DNA from: Clitoria ternatea | Taxonomy: Eukaryota > Streptophyta > Magnoliopsida > Fabales > Fabaceae | Length of the DNA: 64,000 nt | Assembly: GCA_037962975.1 (NCBI GenBank) | Contig: CM075671.1 | Span: 158,585,501 to 158,649,500, forward strand | Direction: 5' to 3' | Shown: piece after piece, positions 1 through 11,433 of the stretch | How positions within the stretch are numbered: the stretch's first letter is position 1 | How the letters are laid out: every line of letters starts with the position of its first letter | The notes under the pieces: generated by a model | Databases searched by the model: none | What the model saw: only the letters and a program-made list of their open reading frames with translations | Told to the model about the DNA's origin: nothing | Made by a program: the position numbers and the translations under genes

Positions 1-2568
1 GCAGACTTCTCCAAAATCTGGAGGTAAAACGAGGATCCTGATCGGAAATAATACTTGAGGGTACACCGTGCAATCGTATAATCTCAGCAACGTACAGCCT
101 AGCCAGTCGGTCCAATGACCATTTCATGTTCATCGCCACGAAGTGGGCACTCTTGGTTAGTCGGTCAACAATTACCCAGATTGCGTTGCACCCAGATCGG
201 GTACGAGGTAACCCAGATACGAAGTCCATGGTAATACTCTCCCACTTCTAGATCAGAATCTCTCGAGGTTGAAGCAAACCTGGGGGTCTCTGATGTTCAA
301 CTTTTCACTTCTGGCATATCACACAGGACTTCACATACTCGGTTATTGCCTTCTTCATTCCTGATAACCAGAATTCCTTCTTTAAATCGTGGTACATCTT
401 GGTCATACCGGGATGAATACTCAGAGAGCTCCTGTGTGCTTCAGCCAACACGGCTTGCCTGAAATCACCATTTGCAGGCACCACCACTCGGTCTCGGAAT
501 CTCCAAATTCCATCTCTACCCCGAGTTAACTCCATATCCTTGCCTCGTGCTTGAGTGTCAATCAGTTTCAGCAACTCCTCATCATCTTTTTGGGCAACAG
601 CTAAAGATTCCAGAAATTCGTTGGAGATCTTCAGCATTCCGACTGTCATCTGGTTTGGAGTGTTCATAACAAATCCAATGTTCATATCCCGAAAGCTCTC
701 TAACAGTTCTTGCTCTTTGCCCATCAGGAAAGCCGTGTGCAATACCTTTCTGCTCAACGCATCGGTAACAACATTTGCTTTACCCGGGTGGTACCTCAAA
801 TCGAAGTCATAATCCTTCAGGTACTCCACCTATCTCCTTTGCCTCATATTTAGCTCCTTCTGATCAAATAAGTACTTCAAGCTTTTGTGGTCACTAAACA
901 CCACAAAGCAAGACCCATAAAGATAATGGCGCCAAATCTTCAATGCATATACCACTGCTGCCAGCTCAAGGTCATGAGTCGGATAGTTTAGTTCATGTGG
1001 CCTCAATTGCCTGGAAGCATAGGCAATCACCCGGTCGGATTGCATCAGAACACATCCCGAACCGAACTTGGATGCATCGCAATACACTACAAATTCCTTT
1101 GTCACATCAGGCAATGCAAGCACAGGGGCAGTCGTCAAACACCGTTTAAGAGTCTGGAAACTCAATTCGTATTTTTCTGACCACACAAATGGACTCTCTT
1201 TTCTTGTTAACCGAGTCAGAGGAAGCGCTATCTGAGAAAATCCCTCAATGAAACGCCGATAGTATCCAGCTAATCCGAGGAAACTCCTGATTTCAATTAC
1301 CGACCTCGGCCTTTCCCAAGCCATAAGTGCATCAATCTTAGTCGGATCAACCGAGACGCCCTCTCAGGAAATCACATGCCCCAAGAATTGTACACTACCT
1401 TCCCAGAAATCACACTTGGATAATTTAGCGTACAATCTCTTCTCTCGAAGTATCTGCAGGACAACTTGGAGATGTTGAGCATGTTCCTCAACCGACTTCG
1501 AGTATACCAATATGTCATCGATGAATACGACCACAAACTGGTCCAAGTACGGTTGAAAAATCCGATTCATGTAGTCCATGAAGATAGCAGGGGCATTCGT
1601 CACCCCAAAGGGCATTACAACGTACTCGAAGTGCCTATACCGAGTCTGAAACGCTGTCTTCGGAATATCTTCCGACTTCACTCGGATCTGGTGATATCCC
1701 GACCTCAAGTCGATCTTAGAAAACACAACAGTGCCTCTTAACTAGTCCAGTAAATCGTCAATCCGAGGCAATGGATATTTATTTTTAACCGTCAATTTGT
1801 TCAGCTATCGGTAATCGATGCACATTCGCATACTACCATCTTTCTTCTTTACCAATAATACCGGAGCACCCATGGTGAGGAACTCGGTCGGATAAAGCCC
1901 TTTTCCAGCATCTCATTCACTTGTTTCTTTACTTCGGCCAATTCCACTGAAGACATCCTATATGGCGCACGGGACACGGGCTCGGCCCCGGGAATCAAGT
2001 CAATGGAGAAATCAATCTCCCGACTGGGAGGCAACTCCAGAATTTCTTCCAGGAATACATCAGGGAATTCACATACAATCAGAATGTCACTCGGCATAAG
2101 GTTATACCGACCCTCCGAGGCAAATAAAATGACATAGGTGGCGGAGACATCACTCACCATGTTTTTCGTGTCGAGTTCCTGGGAGAAAATGATACTCTTC
2201 CGATAGCATTCTACCATCACACGGTTAGCAGCTAACCAATCGAGACCTAAGATAACATCTAGGCTCTTCAACGGCATACAAATAAGATTTACTCGGAAAC
2301 TACGGTCTTCGACTTGCATCGGTAATTCCCTACACATGGTTGTTGCATAGAAGGTGGAGCCGGTAGGAGTGGAGACAATAAGAGTATTCTCCATTAACAC
2401 AATCGGCAGACCAAGCTGTCGTACACAACTCTCAGAAATAAATGAATGGGTCGCGCCCGAATCATAAATTACATCAACAAGATAGCCATGGATGAGGCAC
2501 TTACCCTGTACCAAGTTGTCATTCCTCACAGCTTCTGAGGCATCAAAAGAAAATACCCGCCCGGTCAT
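1..2568 (-). pseudogene. pol: gypsy A pol: protease, RT, RNase H, integrase (broken)
   Basis: Reading leftwards, the retroviral-type aspartic protease active site DSGATHSFIS lies near 2450. The RT core follows (KIDLRSGYHQIRV near 1720, VMPFGVTNAPA, FIDDILVYSK near 1510). Next come RNase H (VYCDASK, YASRQLRPHELNYPTHDLELAAVVYALKIWRHYLYG, about 1085-890 and downstream), then the integrase zinc region ending CVICQK (about 420-305) and the start of the catalytic core (MDFVSGLPRTRSG near 210). In-frame stops occur near 1740, 1363, 831, 302 and 250, so no full polyprotein can be made. The product would have processed the polyprotein, copied the RNA and integrated the cDNA. Confidence 0.9.
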
Positions 2569-2589
2569 GACATTCTGGGCGCCACTGGA

Positions 2590-3594
2590 TTAGGCATCAG
2601 ATCTTCCCGATTGTTGGCCTCCACGACCAACACCGTGTCTACCTCCTCTCAGAAAATTGGCACCCCGAGTCCCAGAAGTGTTGGCTCGGTTGCCATGCCC
2701 GCTTGGTTGTTGCCTCTGTGGGCAATCGGGTCTAAGGTGTCTCGGTTGTCCATATTGAAAACAAACGACCTGATTGGCCGGACAGTGTTTTGAAATATGG
2801 CCCTCCTGGCCACAATTGTAGCACGCACGGGTACCAGACTGGCTACCCGAACGGCCAGTAGAACCCCGACCGGAAGAGGATAAAGATGTAGTGGAAGACC
2901 TACCGGCCCGAAAGAATTCGCCCATCCTCTTGAAGCTAAATCCCTTTGCCTTCAGTGGCTTCTTATCTCTCGGCTGAGATGCCCTCTGTAACTATACCTC
3001 TTCCGTCAGCCTAGCCTTATTCACGAGAGTCGGGTAGTCCTGAATCTCCATCGGCATAATTACACTACGGAGTTCAATCCGTAATCCCGCCTCGTACTTG
3101 GCACACTTGCTGCCCTCAGTTCCTTCCAATGAGAAAGGATGGTAGAAATCACACAGCTCATCAAACTTGCTGGTGTACTCGGCCACTGACATTCGGCCCT
3201 GTTCCAACTTCAGGAACTCCATTTCCTTCCGGATTTTGTAGTTATCCAGGAAATTCTTGACAAGGAACCTCCTTTGGAAATTTTCCCATACAAGTGGTTC
3301 ACTCGCCCCATTCATCTGCGCCTGTGTCCGAGACCACCATACTCTAGCCTCGTCCTTTAATTGATAAGTGGCAAACAGAACCTTCTGCTCCTCCGAGCAC
3401 TCGAAATATTCAAAGACCTATTCAATTTCCCTGATCCAAATATATGCCCCGTCATAATCATGCCCTCCTTTGTAGGCCGGGGGATTCCTTTTCAGGAATT
3501 TATCCAGAGTGGGACCAGATTCGGTCCTACTCATCAACTGGGTAAACTTTGAGAAGAAATCATCTTCTCTACCAGAACTGGTTCCTTCAGCCAT
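2590..3594 (-). pseudogene. gag: gypsy A gag (broken)
   Basis: The ATG at 3594-3592 (MAEGTSSG) follows the PBS and leader. The capsid region has the typical LDKFLKRNPPAYKGG, then WENFQRRF, LKLEQGRMSVAEY and YEAGLRIELR stretches of the plant gypsy gag domain. The nucleocapsid has one CCHC knuckle (CYNCGQEGHISKHC, near 2820) and a second in which a cysteine is replaced (CFQYGQPRHLRPDC). A stop lies near 3419 and another near 2990, so the reading frame is interrupted. Gag would form the cytoplasmic virus-like particle. Confidence 0.88.
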
Positions 3595-3820
3595 TATGTA
3601 ATTCTACAATGAGCAAACACATCACCATTAATAACCAATGTCCAACCAGGGAGTCAGATATTTACCTCATACATATAACATACAACGCCGCTGGAGTGCC
3701 AAGGGAACAATGCCAAGCTGCACAAACAACCACAAACACAATACAATAGAATGCAAACAGCCCAGTATAGGACTCACACAATCACTGGGTTGACCCATAC
3801 ACCCAGCTCTAGAAAGAACC

Positions 3821-3832
3821 GCTCTGATACCA
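3821..3832 (-). other. primer binding site (initiator Met tRNA), element A
   Basis: The minus strand reads TGGTATCAGAGC, complementary to the 3' end of plant initiator methionine tRNA, two bases inside the LTR end at 3835. It fixes the element orientation as minus. Confidence 0.9.
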
Positions 3833-4084
3833 ACTGTGACGACCCGCGTCAATTTACCTTTTTATTTACACCCGGTTAATCATTTACACGTTAATTTTTC
3901 GCGTTTAGTAAAAATTCACTCGGTCTTAATATGAAATAATATAAAATAATATTTACCTTTCTGAAATACGTTCAAATAAATAAGCATACTCAAAATAATG
4001 TTAATAACCGATCGAAAATAATACATTAATAAAATAGAGGCGATTAGAAAGAGAAGAAGAGAAACGAAGGCAGGAGGGTCATTC

Positions 4085-4690
4085 GCCTAAGCGAGACCCT
4101 GATCGGCTAGGCGAAATCCGAGGGAGTCGCTTAAGCGAGTCCGACTCGCATGAGTGAATGCTACCTGGGCGAACCAGACTTATCAGGAAGACTCACGAGT
4201 CGGGGTTTCACTCAAAAAAAGGACCATTCGGTTATCCCCCACTCGGTAACGGCTTAACCTCGCATCACTCAGAAAAGGTTTACTCAAAAAATTCTTAACT
4301 TCCATTCACTCGGGCATACCACACTTGACTCATGCCTAACCTTCACTCAGGAATAGTTCGCTCAGCCACAGCTCGCTCGGGGATAATCTAATTTCCTTCA
4401 CTCGGTAAGGGGTCCTACGGGTATCCCCACTCAGAAAATACCCTAACTTTACTTTACTCAGAAGAGGCTCTCCCGGGCATTAGTCACTCGGAAACATTCT
4501 CACCTTTACTCAGAAATATTCTACTCTTTCTTCACTCGGAAGTATTCTCTCGGCCCTAGTTCACTTGGAAAGGATCAAGGGATACACAGGAACGGAACAG
4601 GCACCCAACCAGCTGGCCCTCGCTCGGACAGGAATAAATTCACTTGGGAATCGACTCTGCTACAGCAAACACTCAAAAATTTAATACCAA
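4085..4690. repeat. CTCGG / CGCTTAAGCG-type short repeat cluster in LTR A
   Basis: It opens with a few imperfect copies of the TCGCTTAAGCGA near-palindrome (4085-4150). Dozens of irregularly spaced CACTCGGAA or CTCAGAA motifs follow. Similar motifs recur in the LTRs of C, D and H. Confidence 0.7.
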
Positions 4691-4984
4691 TCATCATACA
4701 ACAAATTCACATCCGATTCAAACTTAGTTCAGCACACAACATGTAGCATCACACACCCGGAAACTCTTTATACATATATAATACACAATTCATTCAAAAA
4801 TCACTCAGGCCTTGGCATCGGACCTCCACTTGGCGCGCCTCCAGGGCTCCGACTTCCTCCCTGTCACTGGTTACTAAATTGAAAACCACAGCAAGGGTGA
4901 GTGTTTGGCATCATAATTAATCTAGAACGGAAATTAACAATTTACATGCATATAACTCCGTCCGATTACTTTATCATTAAATTG

Positions 4985-5335
4985 TAAGTCCCACTCGGCA
5001 AATACAACAATTTACACTCGACAATTATAGCAATTCACATTCGGCAACATAGATAATCATACTCGGTAGATATAGTGAATCACACTCGGAAATTACAACA
5101 AATCGCACTCGACAATCATCATATTGCACTCGAAAAATATATCAGATCATATTCGGCAAACATAATAATTCACACTCGACAAATATAACAAATCGCACTC
5201 GGCAGATACAGTAAATCATACTCAGCAAATATAACAGATTGAACTTGGCAAATATAGCAGCTCATTCAGTAAATATAACAAATTGCACTCGGCAAATACA
5301 TCAAGTTACACTCGCAAATATAATTAATCACAACT
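4985..5335. repeat. minisatellite of about 26 bp in LTR A
   Basis: About a dozen diverged units around CACTCGGCAAATATAACAAA follow one another with a spacing of about 25-30 bp. The array falls inside the predicted leader intron of this LTR. Confidence 0.8.
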
Positions 5336-6807
5336 AATAATTCAATTGTCATCACTGACTCTCATACAAAATTGACGCCTAGTATCCGGATACTAAAGGA
5401 TCGGTCTTCAGTTGGGAGTCCGACTTGACATCCCGTGAACCCGACTTGGTTCACCGAGCCTGACTTGCCTCCCCCTCAACCACTGGGTCATAGACCTTTG
5501 GGTAGCTTAACTGAGTCCGACTTGACCACAGAAGCCAAAAACAGGATAATACATACTGTCGGCCATCCCATACCACATAATCACATATCATATCTCATTA
5601 TCATTACATGTTATCGACAAACAGCAAATGCAACTACCAGAAACTGGCATACTCACAATACAGGGCGACCGACTTGTCAAGCCCATTCATCACATTGCCA
5701 CCATACACCGATTATCACAGCATCATATATTTCAAATTCAATCGGCTTAAGCAACACACACGATCCTAAACTGATCGGTGCCCATTCACATACATACATT
5801 CATATACATTCACATACAACTCATCCAGCATCATCTCTATTATCACAACATCAAATATTTCTTAAGTCATACACACACGATCCCAAACTGATCGGTGTCC
5901 ATATTCATACGTACATTCATAGACATATTCACATACTACTTTCATCCAACATTATTACCATGTTTCACAATCAGTCCAACGACTCAGACTTGTCCTATTC
6001 TAATTAATTATAACCCGAACACCCCCCTTACCTCGGTTCCAAGCCTCGATAATCTGCTCCTGGTGCCAATTACGTCCTCTGAGCACTGGGTTCGCTGTTT
6101 CACTTCTAAATCCAGCACCAGCTCCGTCAATCAGCCTTTCGTTGTTCGATCTGCTACCTACGGGGTCGGAATGCAAAACCTGTTAGCTTTACACCATCCT
6201 CAGCCCTAAGGACCACTTTCGAGCTCACACTCACCAGAGGAGTGGAGAACAGACCCGTCCACAGCCATGCATAGCCACTCAGTTAACAAAGAAAACGAAA
6301 GGGGCAAGGTAACACAAATGTAAATGGATCAATGGACTCACCTTGAGACCACCGTCACAGAAATGGGCTTAATACTCGGTTTCGATACGAACAGAGTCCT
6401 CCTCTAGAGCATGCAACTTATAGCAATGGAGGAAGAAGAAGATGAAGAGAAACCGAAACAGATGAAGAAGAAGAAAGAATAAATGGTTCGTGAAGAATGA
6501 GGAGAGAGAAAAAGGGGACCACCTTTATTCAAGGCCCAAGGGCAACCGGTAACCTCCCCAGCCGAATTCCTCCCCATTACCAATTACTGTTTCATTTAAA
6601 CGTTTAAGCCAACTCCTCTCTCCTTCAAATCACGCTCCATTTACTCTTTTTATAATTAATCCACCAATTAGATTTTTATTTACTTTCACAGCCTTTAATT
6701 ATTTATAATTTCCTAATAATTCCTAAAAAAATGTCAAATAAATTCCTAAAACAATTTTTGATATTTTCACTACACATAATCTCTTTAAAAATATCCGGGA
6801 TGTTACA

Positions 6808-7242
6808 CTTGGCCTTCTCAGCGAGCCAATCTATCCGATGTGCTACAACGTTGGTCTCGACGGTGTTGGTTGCGACTACAAGGGTTCCGGTAGAAGAATT
6901 TCCAGAGGAAGCCGTGAGGACGGTGTAGCGGAGGAATGGAACACAGCTATAAAAAGCCACGTCATCAGATAAATAAAGATTGGCACTGTTGTCCCGCTTA
7001 CTAGCAATGCCTAAGTCAAAAGATGAGGACGATGTATGGGAGTTAGACGATGTGTCAAACTCCCTCGTTTCCCACAAGGGCAATGTGGAGAAACGATGTC
7101 CTGAAACTATCGGCCGGTGTGAACCCCCAGAGGCAATTTCACACTGACCCCGGCTCGTAACTCCTCCCAACTGATGTCGGGATGTGATTGAAGGAGGTTC
7201 GGATAGAACCTCAACGAAGTCCTTGCTTGAACCGTTGTCCAT
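6808..7242 (-). pseudogene. antisense ORF of Tat-like element B (truncated)
   Basis: An open frame runs from the ATG at 7242 (MDNGSSKDFVEVL) and stays open for about 145 residues until the LTR of A interrupts it at 6807. The reading through the LTR to 6703 is artificial. The sequence is Ser/Thr-rich (HTSSSSFDLG) and I recognise no catalytic domain. Upstream on the same strand a TATA box at 7438-7431 and a C/T-rich leader support an antisense promoter. An acceptor-like TTTTCTAG lies just before the ATG, so a leader intron is possible. In Tat-lineage elements such ORFs have no firmly assigned function. It could alternatively be a captured host fragment. Confidence 0.55.
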
Positions 7243-7430
7243 ACCCTATCTAGAAAATGAAGAAAAAGACGGTGTAGAGATACCTGCTGAGACGATGCGA
7301 GCTATCCTTTTGGTGCGAGCCAGGATGTTTCGAAGACACCGGAGGATTTGGAGACACCAGAATATTTGAACGTCGGAGCAACAAAGGTTTGGAACCAGAA
7401 AACAAGTGAAAATGAACGACCCCCTGCCTG

Positions 7431-7438
7431 CTTTTATA
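7431..7438 (-). promoter_or_regulatory. TATA box for the antisense ORF of element B
   Basis: The minus strand reads CTCTATAAAAGCAGG about 190 bases upstream of the antisense ATG at 7242, opposite in direction to the LTR. Confidence 0.5.
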
Positions 7439-7737
7439 GAGTTAGGGGACGGGGATCTAGAACGTTCCATATTCCATCCCAGGCCCATGAAAAAGGCCCA
7501 CTCGCTTTGACCGTTCGCATTCCAGTCCGAGGGCGCGAAAAGGTGAAATTCGAAAGGACAAATCAGGTGGTGACACGTGTAGGGGCTCTCAAGTCATTTC
7601 AAGTGGGTACTAGTCAGGAGATCACATCAGCGGTTGTCATATCGGTTAAAAAGCTCTTCACTTGACCCGACATCGGCGTTTACGTCTTTACTTCCTTTTC
7701 ACTTCAAAAACATGAAGGCTTTATGTTTCTCTTATGA

Positions 7738-7757
7738 AAAAGAAGTAAAGAGGGGCA
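7738..7757 (+). other. polypurine tract of element B
   Basis: GAAAAAGAAGTAAAGAGGGG lies directly before the LTR start, as required for plus-strand priming. It orients B as plus. Confidence 0.7.
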
Positions 7758-8160
7758 TCTATAAACACCTACATCGGTCCGGCCAGTTTCGACATCAAAT
7801 TGACACCGCCTCAAAATGAGGGAAACCGATATGGAGAGGTAGGTGACATCATCCGATGTCCAAATGAGGAACACCGTCTAGTGAACCGGTGTCCCTCATG
7901 ATCTAGTGTAATGGGTTTCATAGACCCAGCATCGAATTGGCGAGTCCGGTTGCCCATACCGTGACTTGTAATCGCACTATCCAAGTTGATCCTTGAATCC
8001 TGGGGGTGGCAGACAGCAAATAAAAAATCAAAATAATAAAAAATTACCCACCAGCCGCTGCTCCCCATAATTGTTAGTGGCCAGGCTGTCTCTCCACTAC
8101 GCACATGGGTCTAGTGGAGGCTTGAGTTGTCCAAGCACTCAACAGGCACCTTGAAAGCTC

Positions 8161-8168
8161 TATAAATG
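8161..8168 (+). promoter_or_regulatory. TATA box of LTR B
   Basis: CTCTATAAATGCCTC is conserved with 48326 in J, where it lies in the same LTR position. Confidence 0.6.
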
Positions 8169-9096
8169 CCTCAACTGAAGAGGCACAAGGGTCGACCCTT
8201 TGAATTCTTGAACCCCCCAGAAAACTTGGTCTGAACTTTGGATTCCTGAACTCCTGAAGGCTTACACTAGGAAGTCCTGAAACCCAGTTGCTCCGATGTG
8301 CAAAAATCCTAAGCAGTTGGTTCAAACCTTGGTTCCCTGAACTTCAGAAAATTGTGTTAGGACACCGGTCCTGACCCAGTATACAGTAAAGTTCTCCCTC
8401 CCGCCTATATCATCTAGAAACCATTAATCGATCTTATGCTCATCAACTTCACATCGGATCTCCCACTGAGCCCTTACACCGTCTCCATGCCAAACTCCAC
8501 ATCGGATCCCTATTTCCATACTGTTTCTCAGTAGATACCAGCATTACTCTAGTTGTTACTACTCAGGTCCACACTGGTTCACAGTTGAACTCCGGCTCTC
8601 AGTACCTCCCCTACACCGATTACATTCTATCCCTTGCCGTTATTTTCCTTTGTTTGTTTTCTTGTTGTCCTGTTGAATTCATCGTTTTGTTAAGTCTATT
8701 CTCTTGAAAAATCCTATTCTGTTGCTATTTCATTTTATTTTTGTTTTATAACCAAAAAATGAAAAAAAGAAAATAAGTGTTCTTCATGTCTCTTTTGATC
8801 AACGTAGAAATTTTCTTTTTTAAACAGTGTCGTGCAGGAATACTCCCGCCTACATTGTTCCTAAAACTCGTACATGTGCGGAGAACTTCGCCTTGTATGT
8901 ATCTTTCCTGTGAGCTTCGCTCGTCACTAAGTCCCTAGCTCCACTCAAAACTCCCTCATCAAGAACTACGTGACCCTGATTTCTCGAAAAACTCGAGAAT
9001 ACGTAGGAGCAGGACTTAACTTCTGCCAGGCCCACTTCTTTTCTCCTCCCGTTCCTCTTTAAAATTAATGTCATTCTCATCCTTGCATAAAAGTCA

Positions 9097-9470
9097 ATTT
9101 AGACGCGACGTCTTATTGATTTTCTTCCATTTTGTCCTAACTTCTGTCATTCTTTACAAAGATCGGGCTAATTTGGATGAGACGTCCTGTTTATCCCCTT
9201 TATCCCCCAATCCTGTATCTTGATGAGAGAATGATTAATTTGGACGGGACGTCCTGTTAGCATTCTTTCCCCTTTTCCACATACATCTCACTAAAAGACC
9301 AGGGTTAATTTGGACGAGACGTCCTGTTGACCCCTTTTTCATTCCCAACCTTGTATTTTTATGGAAGGATGGCTAGTTTAGATGTGACGTCTTGTTGGCA
9401 TTCTCTTCCTCCTTGTTTTTGTATCTTCCTTATGTAGACCCGGGTTAATTTAGATGAGACGTCCTATTGA
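9097..9470 (+). repeat. tandem GACGAGACGTCCTGTT repeats in LTR B
   Basis: Six copies of TTAATTTGGACGAGACGTCC recur about every 65-70 bp (near 9097, 9170, 9237, 9307, 9377 and 9447). The core GACGT/ACGTC is palindromic. Related copies stand at 48965-49140 in J. Confidence 0.85.
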
Positions 9471-10919
9471 CCTTGCTTCAGTGCCCCATGTTTGTCTGTT
9501 ATGGTTCCCTCCGTTTCAAAAATAATAATAAAAAGGAAGAAATAAAAATCTCTTTTGTAAGGCTATTCGTATCGCGCATTTTCAATCTTGGTACTATTTC
9601 TAACAGGCGATGTAAGGTGCTAATACCTTCCCTACTCGTAACCGACTCCCAAACTTGAATCTCACTTCTTAACCAGTGCTTTACTAAAGCAAGTTTTTTT
9701 CCCAACATTTTTTACTATGAATAAAAACGTTGGTGGGACTCCCTGTCCTTTCACCGCCTCTTCGAGGGTCGGCCACGCCGCCGCGATCCCAGTCGCGACA
9801 AGGTCTATACTATCAAGCATATACATTGTAAATTCACCTGATCATACAACCTACTAGCCATTACTAATTTAGGACATGATATGGTATTCAACCATAACAC
9901 AAACCAACACATAACATCTATCATATTATTCAATATCCATACACCATTCATCATCATATGCATAATGAAGTTAGTCACTTAGCATGATATACATGAGTTA
10001 GGTGTTTTATGATTATCTTATTCCTTAGTGTTTCATGATGATAATAAGGGCCCATAGAACATCAATTCCTATCATAATCATTCTGCCACAGTACGTCTAC
10101 TGGGCGACACAAACCACGTTACTAGAGTGACCAAAGTACACTAAGTTCCCACCACACACCTCCAAGTAAGGGACACACATGTCCAATAATCACATAGATC
10201 CATGACCATCACATAATTTGTGATCATATTTAAAACTGAAACTGGCTCTCCACGGTCTCAAAAACACTTATTTGGGGTCTAATCACAATTACAACTCTAG
10301 TGTAACACCAGTACATATGCACATGACACTAGTGCAGAAAACAGCTATGAACACAGGGTATGAACTCGGTTGAACAAAAAACGTGTTTGAGAAAAAAATA
10401 GTGGCATTTTTAAAATTATCACACATTTATAGGAACTCGGTTCCATGCTGAATGAGTTCTTAGGCTGCATAGTTTTTTTATTTTTGAAACACCCCTAAGA
10501 ACTTGGTTCACCTGCAATTGAGTTCTTAGGCCGTTCTATTTTTAAATTTTTAAACAACCTAAGAACTCGGTTCTCGTGCAACTAAGTTCTTAGGTTGTTC
10601 TTCTTTTTAATTTTTTAAAACCCAACTAAGAACCTGGTTCTCTTGTAACCGAGTTCTTAGGCCATTCTTTTTTAAAATTTTTTGAAGACACATATGAACT
10701 TGGTTCTAGTGTGAACCATGTTCATGGGGCAAATTTCTGGTACCTAAAAGGTTGAAGCATGAACCGAGTTCTTAGGGTACACCTGTGTAGCCTTAAACCC
10801 TTTAAACCCTTCGTTACCTAAATGTTATTTGAATATCCATATTTCTTCCTTAAACATTGCCTCCATTATGTGTGATTCTTGCTTCCATTACTTCCTTCAT
10901 TTGGTTCCACATTTTATGC

Positions 10920-11225
10920 ATGAAGGATCTATGTTTGTTTGCTTGCCATTTTATCCTTGTGACTAAATCTAGGTTTCTTTGCTTGCCATTTTATCCTTGT
11001 CATTGAATCTGAGTTTCTTTGCTTGCCATTGTGTTGTTGCCTGAGTCTTGTTTATTTACTTGCCATTGTATCCTATTGCACCTCAAATGGTGTTTTATGT
11101 TACTGCCATTGTATCCTGTTGTGCCTGAAATTATGTTTTATTGCTTGCTATCGTATCCTGTTGTGCCTAAAACTGTGTTTTATCGCTTGCCATTATATCT
11201 TGTTGCGACTAAAACTGTGTTTATC
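10920..11225 (+). repeat. minisatellite of about 45 bp inside the CACTA element
   Basis: About seven diverged units around TTGCTTGCCATTGTATCC plus TTGTGCCTAAAACTG follow in tandem. The apparent ORFs at 11019-11249 are read-throughs of this repeat. Confidence 0.8.
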
Positions 11226-11352
11226 CATATCGCAATGACAAGAGGGTAAAGGGCGTGGTGGAGGCTTTAGTTTATAGAGGGTTTATGCACATTTGCTTCC
11301 ATTGTATAGAGTTGTGTCGCACCTTAAGAATCTATAGTATTATGTTTTTCAG

Positions 11353-11433
11353 GACCGGTCACCATATACTACCAAAGACATCGACATAATTCAGGAGGAA
11401 TGGGCTGATATTTTGAGGGTTAGGGGACAATAG
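11353..11433 (+). pseudogene. last-exon-like remnant inside the CACTA element
   Basis: After a good 3' splice site (TATGTTTTTCAG, ending at 11352) a frame reads DRSPYTTKDIDIIQEEWADI and ends with a stop at 11431-11433. It may be the last exon of a captured gene or of an ancestral element gene. The family is not recognised. Confidence 0.4.

Larger units (their letters stand above)
1..6807 (-). mobile_element. Ty3/gypsy LTR retrotransposon A, 5' part
   Basis: The order on the minus strand is LTR (3835-6807), initiator-Met primer binding site, gag and pol, and pol runs off the left window edge inside the integrase. The other LTR is therefore outside the window. The reverse transcriptase and integrase resemble the chromovirus (Del/Tekay-like) type, and the LTR of about 3 kb fits that group. 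The element lies in the Tat-like element B; the 5 bases after its right end (CTTGG, 6808-6812) are the expected target-site copy, whose partner is not visible. Coding parts have several stops, so the copy is not autonomous. Confidence 0.9.
3835..6807 (-). repeat. LTR of element A (2973 bp)
   Basis: Begins TGTAACATCCC on the minus strand at 6807 and ends at 3835 next to the PBS, with TG...CA ends. A TATA-like AATAAA lies near 6527, followed by a pyrimidine-rich leader. A splice-donor-like AAG/GTGAGT lies at 6342/6341. An acceptor-like block (ACTCAC, T-rich tract, TTTAG) ends at 4874, which would give a 1468-nt intron inside the LTR (inference). The segment at about 4810-5560 is clearly homologous to 27845-28400 in solo LTR D, so A and D are the same family. 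ORFs read inside this LTR (for example 5435-6007) look like chance. Confidence 0.88.
6808..9800 (+). mobile_element. Tat/Ogre-like Ty3/gypsy element B, 3' end
   Basis: From left to right: an antisense ORF cut by element A, a purine-rich tract (7738-7757) and an LTR (7760-9800). Antisense ORFs between pol and the 3' LTR are known from the Tat lineage (for example Grande and RIRE2), and the LTR is homologous to unit J at 46110-49491. The 5' part lies beyond element A and outside the window. The assignment to Tat/Ogre rests on architecture and LTR features, since no pol domain of B is visible. Confidence 0.7.
7760..9800 (+). repeat. 3' LTR of Tat-like element B (about 2.04 kb)
   Basis: Starts TATAAACACC, a mutated TGTAAACACC as at 47737 in J, and ends CAGTCGCGACA. 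It shares with J the blocks around 7975-8135, the TATA region, the GACGAGACGTCCTGTT repeats and the conserved 3' end (GGTGCTAATACCTTCC, then GGTGGGACTCCCTG). The ending agrees with that of J, whose limits are fixed by a target-site duplication. The plus orientation is also supported by the TATA box at 8161. Confidence 0.75.

Noticed and set aside
3821..3832. tRNA gene at the TGGTATCAGAGC sites
   Set aside because: Only the 12-base primer binding match is present, next to LTR ends; there is no cloverleaf.
5435..6007. 190-aa plus-strand ORF in LTR A
   Set aside because: It runs antisense to the element inside its LTR, is Thr/His/Ile-rich from ACA/CAT repeats, and is not open in the homologous LTR D.
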